From: GCA-2705445 sp002705445
Lineage (GTDB): Bacteria; Pseudomonadota; Gammaproteobacteria; Poriferisulfidales; GCA-002705445
Reading direction: 5' to 3'
Assembly: GCA_045561235.1 (NCBI GenBank)
Contig: JBJKYB010000001.1
Span: 1-64,000 of the forward strand
Length of the DNA stretch: 64,000 nt
In this document: in pieces, positions 35,258 through 44,022 of the stretch
Numbering within the stretch: the stretch's first letter is position 1
How the letters are laid out: every line of letters starts with the position of its first letter
Position numbers and translations under genes: made by a program
Notes under the pieces: generated by a model
Told to the model about the DNA's origin: nothing
What the model saw: only the letters and a program-made list of their open reading frames with translations
Databases searched by the model: none

Positions 35258-36577
35258 ATGTGTGGAATTTACTTTTCAAATAATGGCGAAACTGCCAAAT
35301 TAGATAAAAAGTTTTTAACTCGTGGCCCTGATTATTACAACGAAAAATATTTTAATAATTTATGCATGAGTCATTCTCTTTTAAGCCTGACAGGTGAATT
35401 CACTACCCAGCCTGTTTCAAAAAAAGATATAAATCTTATATTTAATGGTCAAATTTATAATTATGATTCAACGAAGTACTTATCAGACTCATATTTTATT
35501 CTTGATGAATATATTAAGAATCCAAAGTCTTTTTGGAAGAATCTTGATGGAGAATATGCAATTGTTATATACGATAGCAAAAATAGTAAGGTAATCTTTC
35601 TTACTGATATTTTCGGAACGAAGCCTTTATATTATTCAGTCGAAAAAGAAATAATAACTATTTCTTCTTTAAAATCTACTCTAGAAGAAAATGGCCACAA
35701 AAATATAATAAAGTGTAAACCAAATACAAGTTATTCATTTGACTTAATTAATTCAAATTTACAAATAGAGGAAGAGTATTTTAAGTTTAACTTAGATCAA
35801 CATGTTGATAGTTATGATGGTTGGAATGAAAAGTTTATAGAAAGTATAAAAAAAAGATTTATGAATACAAATCATGGAATAATACTCCCACTCAGTAGCG
35901 GTCATGACAGTGGGGCAATTTCTTTAGCTTTTGATTTATTAGGTATCGAATATTATACATATTCATTTTTTAGGCATGAGCACAGAAAAATACTATCAAA
36001 AAGAATTATGCGAAGGCTTATAAATTCGCCATTTAGGACTAGATTTAAAAAAGATTTACAGAATCATAAAGTCAGAAATCGTATAAAGAAACACATAAAT
36101 CAAAATAGTGATAAATTTTACTACGGCCCTAATATTGAAAACCTAACCATAAATGGACACGAGGATCCTGGAGCAATTGGATTGTCGTATATTTTAGAAA
36201 GGATGAAAAATATAGATTCCAAAATTAAAATTGTTGCGTCAGGCCAAGGTGCTGATGAAATTTTTTCTAATATTCAAAACTATAAATTTGAAAAGCCAAA
36301 CCCCAAGTTCTTTACTGAGAATTTAAAAGACATATTTCCTTGGCAAAATTTTTACTACGGTACTCAAATTAGCTATTTAGGTAAAGAGGAATCTATTGGA
36401 GGTAGTTTTGGTCTTGAAACAAGATATCCATTTCTTGATAAGAATTTAGTACAGGAGTATTTAAACCTTAAACCAGAGTTAAAAAATAAATATTATAAAG
36501 CCCCCATAACCAACTTTTTAATGCAACACAATTATCCATTTCGTAAAGATATCAGCAAAACAGGATTCAACCCTTAA
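35258..36577 (+). CDS. Asparagine synthase-like glutamine amidotransferase
   Basis: This 439-residue protein starts MCGIYFS with the N-terminal nucleophile Cys2 of class II glutaminases. It includes GQIYNY, LDGEYAIVIYD and DIFGTKPLYY, and a C-terminal synthetase domain with the ATP loop LPLSSGHDSGAIS and SGQGADEIFS. Typical AsnB proteins have 500-630 residues, so this is a short form like those found in glycan or natural-product clusters that amidate sugar carboxylates. It is the only gene between tRNA copies B and C, and probably reads from the promoter of copy B. Confidence 0.85.
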   Translation: MCGIYFSNNGETAKLDKKFLTRGPDYYNEKYFNNLCMSHSLLSLTGEFTTQPVSKKDINLIFNGQIYNYDSTKYLSDSYFILDEYIKNPKSFWKNLDGEYAIVIYDSKNSKVIFLTDIFGTKPLYYSVEKEIITISSLKSTLEENGHKNIIKCKPNTSYSFDLINSNLQIEEEYFKFNLDQHVDSYDGWNEKFIESIKKRFMNTNHGIILPLSSGHDSGAISLAFDLLGIEYYTYSFFRHEHRKILSKRIMRRLINSPFRTRFKKDLQNHKVRNRIKKHINQNSDKFYYGPNIENLTINGHEDPGAIGLSYILERMKNIDSKIKIVASGQGADEIFSNIQNYKFEKPNPKFFTENLKDIFPWQNFYYGTQISYLGKEESIGGSFGLETRYPFLDKNLVQEYLNLKPELKNKYYKAPITNFLMQHNYPFRKDISKTGFNP

Positions 36578-36618
36578 TTCAAGCCAACTGTGCATCAAAA
36601 ACTTTGTAACGAATCATA

Positions 36619-36690
36619 TATAATTAGTTAAGTTTAAATAATTAACCTATTTTTGGAAAACAAGAAATCGGCAATTAGATTATGCTTATA
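36619..36690 (+). repeat. tRNA-Phe-derived copy C: -10 box and strongly decayed tRNA
   Basis: TATAAT at 36619-36624, seven bases, then GTTTAAATAATTAACC aligning with GGTCAAATGGTTAGCC of copy B, and AAAACAAGAAATCGGCAATT aligning with the anticodon and T-arm of tRNA-Phe. Acceptor pairing is mostly lost. The next gene starts nine bases downstream. Confidence 0.7.
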
Positions 36691-36698
36691 TCAACAAA

Positions 36699-37439
36699 AT
36701 GATTAAATACTTTAATCCATTAAATTATTTAAAATATATTCTCAGATTTATAAAATCCTATCTAGAAAATAGAAATAAAAAACTGATAAACAATAGTGAC
36801 TTTTTAGAAAAAAAATTAGAAAAAATAAATAATATACATGATTTGTTAGATTTTCATTTTAAAACATACGCAAATCCAAAACATGTTAATAGAGATATGT
36901 TCAAAGTTTTATTAGAAAATTCATTCGGCTCAAGCATGAATATTTTGGAAACAGGAAGTGCTGCTCATGGAACAAAAAGCTCAATACTTTTTGCTAGCTA
37001 TGTAAAAATCTTTGGTGGACGATTTGAAACTGTTGACATAAATCCAAAAATTAAATTATATTTTAGTTTTCTTGAATCAAGTAATATTAAATTTCATTCT
37101 GAAGATTCCCTAAAGTTTATAAATGATTTAGAAGATAAATATATAAATTCGTTAGATCTTGTATATTTAGATAGTTTTGATTTAGATCTTAATAATCCTA
37201 GTCCATCTCAAAATCATGGGTTGAATGAGTTTTTGTCATTAAATAAAAATTTGAAAAAAGGAGCATTGATAGCAATAGATGACACTCCAATCAGGTATGA
37301 ACTATTTGGTAATTCAAAAAAAAACAAATTTGATTTTATTCCTGGTAAAGGTCGATTAGTTCTAGATTTTCTTGATAAAAATCCAGATCTTTATGAAATT
37401 TTGTATCATAACTATTCTGTAGTTCTTAAAAAACTTTAA
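36699..37439 (+). CDS. Class I SAM-dependent methyltransferase (Methyltransf_24-like)
   Basis: This 246-residue protein has MNILETGSAAHGTKSSILFASY (motif I), GGRFETVDINPK (motif II region), LDLVYLDSFDLD and GALIAIDDTPIRYE, the last two matching the acidic metal-binding loop of TylF-like methyltransferases. The N-terminal 70 residues are basic and helical. It is the only gene between tRNA copies C and D, so it forms a single-gene cassette, and probably methylates glycan. Confidence 0.7.
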   Translation: MIKYFNPLNYLKYILRFIKSYLENRNKKLINNSDFLEKKLEKINNIHDLLDFHFKTYANPKHVNRDMFKVLLENSFGSSMNILETGSAAHGTKSSILFASYVKIFGGRFETVDINPKIKLYFSFLESSNIKFHSEDSLKFINDLEDKYINSLDLVYLDSFDLDLNNPSPSQNHGLNEFLSLNKNLKKGALIAIDDTPIRYELFGNSKKNKFDFIPGKGRLVLDFLDKNPDLYEILYHNYSVVLKKL

Positions 37440-37618
37440 TGTGTATAGAAATTATTTTTTTAATTAGTAAGAAACATAATATATTATGAATAGCTTAATC
37501 TCATGAGCTTTAAAATATTAAATCATATATCTTTTCAAAACATCAAAAAAGGAAAGAAGTTAATTACTAAAAATCCTTAAATCTAAAAAAATATTAATTT
37601 ATCTGTTAACTTTCAAGT
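37440..37618 (+). other. Intergenic region without a gene
   Basis: The 180 bases are extremely AT-rich with frequent stops in all frames. I see no tRNA, hairpin or gene remnant with confidence. It leads into tRNA-Phe copy D. Confidence 0.5.
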
Positions 37619-37650
37619 TATAATCGACTTAGTCAAATTAATTCTATGGT
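37619..37650 (+). repeat. tRNA-Phe-derived copy D: -10 box and 5' fragment only
   Basis: TATAAT at 37619-37624, CGACTTA as the seven-base spacer (CAACTTA in copy B), then GTCAAATTAATT aligning with GGTCAAATGGTT. The 3' half of the tRNA is not recognisable. This would be the oldest of the series; the assignment depends mainly on the shared promoter geometry and spacer. Confidence 0.5.
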
Positions 37651-37659
37651 ATTAAATTT

Positions 37660-38415
37660 ATGTTTGAATTAAAAAAAGTTACAAAAGCAAGAAGAAGATT
37701 GCAATTAATAACTAATTTTCTATTTAAATTATTTCAAATAAATTTAAGATATAAAGAAACAAGGAAAGAATATGGTATTGAGATATTTGAATACTTTTAC
37801 TTACCTTGGAGAACAAATGAGGTATTTAATTCCGCTTATTCTATGATTTCAGATTACACTTTAAATCCAAAATCCAGACTTTATACACTATACGAGTTTT
37901 CACAGCGGTACCTACTTGAAAATACCTCATTTATTGAAGTAGGGTGTTGGAATGGTGGAGCATCAGGATTAGTAGCTTTAACTAATCATAATAAAAACTC
38001 TGACTTTATACTTTGTGATACATTTTCTGGAGTAGCAAAAGCTTCAGATAAAGACACCTTCTTTCAAGGCAATGAATATGCGGATGCAAGTTTAGAAAAA
38101 ATAAGAGAAATAGAAAATATGCTTAATAAAGAATTAAAGGTTGTAAAAGGAGTTTTTCCTAATTCAATGGACAAAATTAAAATTGAAAAACCAATCTCAT
38201 TTGCCCACATTGATGTTGATACTTATGAATCTGCAAAAGAAAGTTTTGAGTACATTTCTATGCACGCAATTAAAAATGCAGTGATAATTTTGGATGATTT
38301 TGGTGGTTGGTTTACAGATGGTGTGACAAAATTTGGAAATGAACTTAAAAACGATGTTAATTATTTTGTAGTTCCAAACCACCTTGGCCAAATTGTTATA
38401 TATAAGATTAATTGA
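37660..38415 (+). CDS. TylF-like methyltransferase
   Basis: This 251-residue protein has motif I NTSFIEVGCWNGGASGLVAL (about residue 90), DFILCDTFSGVAKASDKD, FAHIDVDTYESAKESFEY with the metal-binding aspartates, and NAVIILDDFGGWFTDGV. It belongs to the same family as the protein at 28559, but the two are clearly diverged. The probable role is O-methylation of a sugar in the surface glycan. It follows tRNA copy D by about ten bases. Confidence 0.82.
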   Translation: MFELKKVTKARRRLQLITNFLFKLFQINLRYKETRKEYGIEIFEYFYLPWRTNEVFNSAYSMISDYTLNPKSRLYTLYEFSQRYLLENTSFIEVGCWNGGASGLVALTNHNKNSDFILCDTFSGVAKASDKDTFFQGNEYADASLEKIREIENMLNKELKVVKGVFPNSMDKIKIEKPISFAHIDVDTYESAKESFEYISMHAIKNAVIILDDFGGWFTDGVTKFGNELKNDVNYFVVPNHLGQIVIYKIN

Positions 38416-38422
38416 CTTCATA

Positions 38423-39307
38423 ATGCTAAAAATTATATTTAATATATTTAAAAAAATTTACAAGTTTATTGGTTTTAACAAATTTGCTTTGCTTAATTAC
38501 TATTCAGTTTTTTATTTTTTAAATTACAAAAAAAATAAAAACGAATTAAAAATAAAAAGAATCAACTTCAATAAATTAGATAGACAAAAAATTGATTATT
38601 TTAAAAATAAATACTCAAATGAAAGCTGTGTAATTGTTGGGAATGGACCCTCGTTGAATAAAACTGATATGTCTAAATTACACAACATAAAAACTTTTGG
38701 AGTAAACAGCATTTTTTTAATGTCAGAAAAAAATTCTTTTAAGCCGAGTTTTTATATGGTTGAGGATAGGTTAGTTATGAAACAAAATTTAAAAGAAATA
38801 AATGAATACGATATTGAATACAAATTTTTTCCTCATTTTTATAAAAAAGAAGGATTATACAAAAACTCTCTTTTTTTTAATATGGACTCACGTTTTTATC
38901 GTGATGAATATAATATCTTAAAAAATACAAATATTAAATTTTCTGATAATTTTGCAAAAGTTGCTTACGCAGGTCAAACGGTAACATACTTAAATATGCA
39001 GTTAGCTTATTTTATGGGATTTAAAAATATTTATTTAATAGGAGTTGACTTTGATTATGTTTTGCCAAAAGATGTTATAAAAAAAGGGAAAGTATGGGAA
39101 TCCCATGGTGATGATCCGAATCATTTTGACCCTAGATATTTTGGGAAAGGCATAGAGTCAAATGATCCCCAATTACACAAAACAATAATTGCTTACAGAA
39201 AAGCTAGAGAGTTTCTTGAAAAAAATAATGTAAAAATAGTTAATTTAACAAAAGGTGGAAAACTAGAAGTTTTTGAACGCGGAATCTATGATGAAGTTTT
39301 TAACTAA
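38423..39307 (+). CDS. DUF115/6-hydroxymethylpterin kinase-like (Maf-type) protein
   Basis: The ATG at 38423 is preferred over an upstream frame that overlaps the preceding gene; it gives 294 residues. The motif CVIVGNGPSLNKTDMSKL and later GQTVTYLNMQLAYFMGFKNIYLIGVDFDY fit the DUF115 superfamily (MptE-like or motility-accessory-factor glycosyltransferases that use CMP-nonulosonates). A nearby CMP-sugar synthetase-like gene at 40345 makes a CMP-sugar-using transferase attractive, but this is inference. Confidence 0.7.
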   Translation: MLKIIFNIFKKIYKFIGFNKFALLNYYSVFYFLNYKKNKNELKIKRINFNKLDRQKIDYFKNKYSNESCVIVGNGPSLNKTDMSKLHNIKTFGVNSIFLMSEKNSFKPSFYMVEDRLVMKQNLKEINEYDIEYKFFPHFYKKEGLYKNSLFFNMDSRFYRDEYNILKNTNIKFSDNFAKVAYAGQTVTYLNMQLAYFMGFKNIYLIGVDFDYVLPKDVIKKGKVWESHGDDPNHFDPRYFGKGIESNDPQLHKTIIAYRKAREFLEKNNVKIVNLTKGGKLEVFERGIYDEVFN

Positions 39308-39309
39308 AT

Positions 39310-40293
39310 TTATTTAAGTTTTGAAATTTTATTAAGTACATCTGTCCAGTCGCTAAATTTAATTGCCTTATCGTCAATATATGCGACAGCCCTTGGTTTT
39401 TCAGCTGTTACTTTAGAGATTAAATGAGACAAATTATTTTTCTCAAGCCATTCCCAAATCAACTGCGTGCCAGACTTACCGTCTATAAAACCTCTATCAT
39501 GACGTGCTTTAGCTGTATAAACGATGACTGTATACTTTTTTGCAATCTCTTCAAGCGCTTCCTTTGCACCATCTACTACATCGTCATAAATTGTTCCATC
39601 GTGATAGCCTTTTGAGTTTTTATGTATAACCCCATCAAAATCTATCGCAATATTTACGTGCTCATCAGGATATGAGTATTTTCTTTCCTTTGAGGCACCA
39701 GCTTGTCTATTTAATTGTTCCAAATCCTTTGGTTTGTTTTTGAAAATTGGAGGGGTAGCTTTTCCTGAACCATGTGTTAATTGGTAAGTTAAAAGAAGAG
39801 CAAGAACTTCAGCAGTATGGTAAAACTCAACCCCTTGAATTACTTCAGTCAAGTTACTTAAGTTTGAATTTGAGGGGTACGCCGTTATTAATCCGATTTG
39901 CATTCCTTCTAACTCTGCATACCCAAATGCATTTATGATATCTGTTGATGTACCTGAAGATGATATTCCTAAGACTAGCGATTTGTCTTTTTGTTCTTTA
40001 TTATATGAAACTGTTCGTTGTTGAAGCCAGTGAACAAGCCAATCATCAAAACTAGTATCATTTATTAAGGATGTTGCAACGATAGCACTTCCAGGAGCTT
40101 GAGCATTTTTAGTACCATTTGAAAGCCTGGAAATATCAACAGATGCATGATCAGCTACAGCTAAGTTTCCGCCGTGTCCAATAATAAAAATATCATCGCA
40201 GTAATTAAATTTTTCTTGTAGTTCTTGCCACTCTTTAGAATCGGTTACTTCATTGAAAACATTACCAATATTTTCAAAATTTAGTTTGTCCAT
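39310..40293 (-). CDS. SIS-domain isomerase fused to HAD-type hydrolase
   Basis: This 327-residue protein has two parts. The SIS domain (residues 1-190) has the sugar-phosphate pattern FIIGHGGNLAVADHAS and LGISSSGTSTDIINA, as in GmhA-type isomerases. The C-terminal part (about 208-327) begins NIAIDFDGVIHKNSKGYHDG, a HAD DxDG nucleophile motif, and ends with AVAYIDDKAIKF. A single chain could thus isomerise a sugar phosphate and remove a phosphate. It ends the minus-strand operon with the cytidylyltransferase, SDR and cupin. Confidence 0.8.
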   Translation of the reverse strand: MDKLNFENIGNVFNEVTDSKEWQELQEKFNYCDDIFIIGHGGNLAVADHASVDISRLSNGTKNAQAPGSAIVATSLINDTSFDDWLVHWLQQRTVSYNKEQKDKSLVLGISSSGTSTDIINAFGYAELEGMQIGLITAYPSNSNLSNLTEVIQGVEFYHTAEVLALLLTYQLTHGSGKATPPIFKNKPKDLEQLNRQAGASKERKYSYPDEHVNIAIDFDGVIHKNSKGYHDGTIYDDVVDGAKEALEEIAKKYTVIVYTAKARHDRGFIDGKSGTQLIWEWLEKNNLSHLISKVTAEKPRAVAYIDDKAIKFSDWTDVLNKISKLK

Positions 40294-40344
40294 GTAATGA
40301 TTTTAATGATTTATATTTATATAGATAAACTCTAATTTATTTTT

Positions 40345-41037
40345 TTAATAAGAAATGAGGCCAGAGATTAGATTGTTTTTATATAAAGTTTCTGCAATTG
40401 TAAATTCATCAACAGTATTAATGTCTATAGACTGAAAGCTGTCAAGCTCAAAAAAACTTGGTTTATGACCAATCAAAGCTTTAAGCTCTCTCATGCTATT
40501 CTTTTCAATGATTGAAATTCCATAATTAAGCATTTTTATCTTAGGCAAATCTTGGCTATTAGGGACATTGTCAAGTCTATAGTTTAAAGGCTTTCCATCC
40601 AACCACAGGTGCCCAATTACATCATTAGTAGATGTAAGGCTATCATTTGTATTTAACATGAATTTTTCAATCGCATCATCATGTATTTTAGAGCTTATAA
40701 ATGGAGAGCAAACAGGAGTTAAAAATATAAAATCAGTGTCTGTTGTTTCAGCAATATGTCCATGAAATTCGGAATTTGTTGCTTCACTGCTTGCAAAGTA
40801 ATCATCTCTTAATTTTGTTTTTAAACCGTATTGTTTACCAATCTTAAGCATTTTTTCACTGTCGCTATTTATAATAATTTCATCGATGAGCTTACAATTT
40901 TTTAAAACTTTAATTTTTAACTCAAGTAGATTTGTGTCTGCAAATGGTCGTATATTTTTATCAGGTACTCTTTGAGACCCTTTTCTTACAGCAATTACTG
41001 CTGTCAGCTTCCCCTTTTTTTTATAGCTGTCCACCAT
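40345..41037 (-). CDS. Acylneuraminate cytidylyltransferase-like CMP-sugar synthetase
   Basis: This 230-residue protein has the family N-terminus TAVIAVRKGSQRVPDKNIRPFADTNLL, in which RxGSxRxPxKN is the CTP-binding loop of NeuA/KdsB-like enzymes, and FIFLTPVCSPF for the LxPTSP motif. It overlaps the SDR gene by 17 bases. It probably activates an acidic or phospho-sugar as the CMP derivative for the island glycan; the real sugar is unknown. Confidence 0.87.
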   Translation of the reverse strand: MVDSYKKKGKLTAVIAVRKGSQRVPDKNIRPFADTNLLELKIKVLKNCKLIDEIIINSDSEKMLKIGKQYGLKTKLRDDYFASSEATNSEFHGHIAETTDTDFIFLTPVCSPFISSKIHDDAIEKFMLNTNDSLTSTNDVIGHLWLDGKPLNYRLDNVPNSQDLPKIKMLNYGISIIEKNSMRELKALIGHKPSFFELDSFQSIDINTVDEFTIAETLYKNNLISGLISY

Positions 41038-41692
41038 TTACATCAATAACTGCACCATTTATATAATTCGATAATTCTGAACATAAAAATACAACGGGTC
41101 CCACCTGATCTTCAATGCTTGCAAGCCTATTAAGTGGAATATTTTCACTAAGTTTTTCTTGTTCTTCTTTTGACATTGACTCAAGCAACATCTTTGTTTT
41201 CGTTTGGGATGGGCAAACACAATTAACATTAATATTTCTTGGTCCTAGCTCATAAGCTAGCTGTCTTGTAAAGCCTATGATCCCTGCTTTGGATGATGTG
41301 TAATGCAAACCGCTTACCAAGCTTCGATTTCTTCCTGCAATTGACGAAAAATTTACAATTCTTGAACCACTTTTCATCAATTTTAAACTTTTTTTTGTTA
41401 TATAAAAGATAGATGAAAGGTTTGTTGAAATAACATCATTCCACTCTTCAACTGATATATCATCAATTTTATTTGTAGAGTTTATTGCAGCAACATTAAT
41501 TAAAAAATCAACTTTACTTAAGTTTTGAAGAAAACTATCAACTTGTTGGGTATTTCTAATGTCAATTCCTTCAGTTCTTGAAATAGAAAATACTTCTGAG
41601 CCTAATTCAGAAAATTTTGTTTTAATTCCCTCTCCAATACCACTAGAGCCTCCAACAATTAAAGATGTTTTGCCGGTAAAATCAATCCTCAT
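41021..41692 (-). CDS. Short-chain dehydrogenase/reductase
   Basis: This 223-residue classical SDR has the cofactor motif VGGSSGIGEG at residues about 13-22, NVAA in place of NNAG, the catalytic serine in FSSIAG, and the YTSSK active site (YxxxK). It ends with the family-typical VIDVNGGQL. It lies between the cupin and cytidylyltransferase genes in an overlapping operon, so it probably reduces or oxidises the sugar intermediate. Confidence 0.9.
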   Translation of the reverse strand: MRIDFTGKTSLIVGGSSGIGEGIKTKFSELGSEVFSISRTEGIDIRNTQQVDSFLQNLSKVDFLINVAAINSTNKIDDISVEEWNDVISTNLSSIFYITKKSLKLMKSGSRIVNFSSIAGRNRSLVSGLHYTSSKAGIIGFTRQLAYELGPRNINVNCVCPSQTKTKMLLESMSKEEQEKLSENIPLNRLASIEDQVGPVVFLCSELSNYINGAVIDVNGGQL

Positions 41693-42107
41693 ATATATGT
41701 TCTACATCTGGCTTTGTTATAGCAAGTCTTGCTGCTGGCTTGTCACCAATAACAGTTATTTGGTGCCAAGTTTTTTCTTTTACAACGACAATATCTCCAA
41801 CCGAAACTTCTTGCTGAACACCATCGATGCTCCATATATATGTTCCTTCAAGTATTACCCAACACTCATCAGCATCTGGATGATAGTGAAGCCTATTTCC
41901 TTCACCGGGATTTTGTTTAATTATAACTCCAGCAAATCTTGAATTATATACGACTCTAGCAGCCCAAGAGTCATCAAAATTTAATTCGCTTTCAATTTTA
42001 TAAATACTGTTACTTGTTAAGTTTTCGTAATCATGCCCAGGCTCTAATATAGAAAATTTAATACCGTCATCTTTTAAAACTTGCTCAACATTGTCATCTG
42101 ACTTCAT
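41682..42107 (-). CDS. Cupin-domain protein
   Basis: This 141-residue single-domain cupin has the metal-binding motif RLHYHPDADECWVILEGTYIW (GX5HXHX3-4E type, with two histidines and a glutamate) followed by GDIVVVKEKTWHQI. It could be a sugar epimerase or isomerase or a lectin-like regulator. It heads the minus-strand operon of four overlapping or adjacent genes. Confidence 0.85.
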   Translation of the reverse strand: MKSDDNVEQVLKDDGIKFSILEPGHDYENLTSNSIYKIESELNFDDSWAARVVYNSRFAGVIIKQNPGEGNRLHYHPDADECWVILEGTYIWSIDGVQQEVSVGDIVVVKEKTWHQITVIGDKPAARLAITKPDVEHIYED

Positions 42108-42232
42108 GAGATTATATTAGTAGATAAGTTTAAAATATTTCTTTCTATTTTTATGTTTATAAGTATTTATCAAAATTTTTATTGCATTAGATATTACAAA
42201 GCAACTTTTATAATTACTACAAGACAAAAATT

Positions 42233-42706
42233 ATGAAAAATTTAAAATATATTGCACTATTAGTAGCAAGCTCATTAATCTTTTATACCTTTCATCTTTT
42301 GACTTGGTCTATATTTAAAAATATTTTCTCATCTCTTTTTTCAACTTTTTTTGTTCAACTTTTTCTTTATATACTTTTATTGATCTATTATTTAAAAACA
42401 GATTTATTTAAAATACTGTCCTTAATTACACCACTAATTCTAGGAAGTACTTTATATTTCATAACTGTAATATCGTTTACAGAGAGATCATTAACCGTTG
42501 ATATGATAACTACTTTGGACTCGAATATTGAAATGTCTTTAGATGAATTTTCTTCAGCAATAGATTTTGAGTCTTACCTATCTAAAAGAATTTCTGAACA
42601 AGAAATTACAGGAATTGTTAAAAAAGAGTCTGACTATTACTCATTGAGCAATCGAGGTAAATTTGTGTCCAAAATATATAAATTTTTTATTAAATTTTAT
42701 AACTAA
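42233..42706 (+). CDS. Small membrane protein of unknown function
   Basis: This 157-residue protein has four hydrophobic helices in its first 90 residues and a short soluble C-terminal part. TATAAT at 42209-42214 lies 18 bases before the ATG. The 3' end overlaps the convergent phosphodiesterase-like gene by 17 bases. The family is not recognised. Confidence 0.5.
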   Translation: MKNLKYIALLVASSLIFYTFHLLTWSIFKNIFSSLFSTFFVQLFLYILLLIYYLKTDLFKILSLITPLILGSTLYFITVISFTERSLTVDMITTLDSNIEMSLDEFSSAIDFESYLSKRISEQEITGIVKKESDYYSLSNRGKFVSKIYKFFIKFYN

Positions 42707-43325
42707 ATATCGAACTATTGGCTTCCCAAATACTTGAATTTTCTGGGTCTGTCATAACATAATCGAGCTTAATTTTTTCATTTTGAAGTTTTTTAATAAA
42801 GATATTTAAATCTGAATTAATGTCCCATCTTTCTGGTGAAACTAAAACAGTATTCAAATCATCTAACATATAATTTTTTATTTTGCTTAAATCTAAATTT
42901 TCATAAGTATCAATCCATACCCACTTAACATATTGAGAAAAATTTTTAACAGTTTCTATTGATTCGAGCTTAGAATATCTAATTGATAAGTATTTGCCAA
43001 ACTTTTTTTGATTCTTTATTAAAAAAGGCATTTCGCAATCTAAAAGAAAGAATTTTTCACTATAACTTTGTAAAAGATTAATTACTCTTTCCTCGATGCC
43101 AGCTTCTTTTATATTTGCAATCAAAAGCCTTCCTTCGCAAAGTTTAATAAAATCATCTAAAAAGTTAAGCTCGTCATTAGCTCCAACAGGGTCATGGCTT
43201 AATACAAGATCACCATTGTTACTTCTTACATCAAACTCAACGCCATAATTTGGATTAATTTCAGACAAATATCTAGTATCATTTACTTTATGAATAATTA
43301 TGTTGCTCAAACCTTCTTTTGTCAT
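42690..43325 (-). CDS. Glycerophosphodiester phosphodiesterase-like (GDPD/PLC fold) protein
   Basis: This 211-residue protein has the TIM-barrel pattern of GDPD domains: NIIIHKVN (first histidine), YGVEFDVRSNNGDLVLSHDP (the ExD and second histidine), LIANIKE and a C-terminal LDYVMTDP. It is shorter than usual (about 240) and has no signal peptide. In a glycan island it may act on a glycerol-phosphate or phosphodiester-linked sugar. Only seven bases separate its start from the divergent epimerase gene. Confidence 0.72.
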   Translation of the reverse strand: MTKEGLSNIIIHKVNDTRYLSEINPNYGVEFDVRSNNGDLVLSHDPVGANDELNFLDDFIKLCEGRLLIANIKEAGIEERVINLLQSYSEKFFLLDCEMPFLIKNQKKFGKYLSIRYSKLESIETVKNFSQYVKWVWIDTYENLDLSKIKNYMLDDLNTVLVSPERWDINSDLNIFIKKLQNEKIKLDYVMTDPENSSIWEANSSIFSYKI

Positions 43326-43332
43326 TAATGAT

Positions 43333-44022
43333 ATGTTAAACCAAGTAAAACAAAGAGTCTATTTATCAAACAAATCACTTAAAGAAAGTGATTTGGTTAT
43401 TCAAAGCTTTGGAAATGTAAGCGAAAGATTTGAAGATAAGTTGGTCATAAAGCCATCAGGAATAAATCTATTCTCTTGCAATGGAGAAGACATGTCAGTT
43501 GTTGATATAGAAACTGGTAAAAATTTATCTGAACTAAACCCATCTGTAGACGAGCCAACTCATAGGATTATGTACAATGCCTTTCCTGAAATCAATAGTG
43601 TAGTACATACCCATTCTTTATACGCTACCTCATTTGCACAGGCTAAAATTTCAATTAAAAACTTTGGTACTACTCATTCTGATTTTACAAAACATACAAT
43701 ACCCTGTACTAAGACAATTTCTGAAGAGTTTACAAAAAAAAATTATGAAGAAAATACAGGTATTTTAATTGTTGATACCTTAAAAAAACTTAATATAAGC
43801 CCTCTTGAGATTCCGGGAATACTTGTAGCTAATCATGGCGTATTTTCGTGGGCAGAAGATATTGAAACTGCAGTTAGGAACGCAGAAGCAATTGAGTACA
43901 TTGCTCATTTATCTTTTAACACGTTAATAATTGAACCAAACATAAATATTATCGAACCTTATATATCAGAATTACATCATAATAGAAAACATGGAGACAA
44001 CTCCTATTATGGTCAAAACTAG
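43333..44022 (+). CDS. Class II aldolase/epimerase, L-ribulose-5-phosphate 4-epimerase-like
   Basis: From the ATG at 43333 there are 229 residues. Class II aldolase/AraD features: FGNVSERFEDKLVIKPSG, the metal-binding HTHSLYATSFAQ, GILVANHGVFSW, and the C-terminal NRKHGDNSYYGQN, close to the RKHGxxAYYGQ ending of AraD/UlaF/SgbE epimerases. It would interconvert pentulose-5-phosphate epimers. It overlaps the epimerase-fusion gene downstream, suggesting that the two act on the same pentulose-phosphate. Confidence 0.87.
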   Translation: MLNQVKQRVYLSNKSLKESDLVIQSFGNVSERFEDKLVIKPSGINLFSCNGEDMSVVDIETGKNLSELNPSVDEPTHRIMYNAFPEINSVVHTHSLYATSFAQAKISIKNFGTTHSDFTKHTIPCTKTISEEFTKKNYEENTGILIVDTLKKLNISPLEIPGILVANHGVFSWAEDIETAVRNAEAIEYIAHLSFNTLIIEPNINIIEPYISELHHNRKHGDNSYYGQN

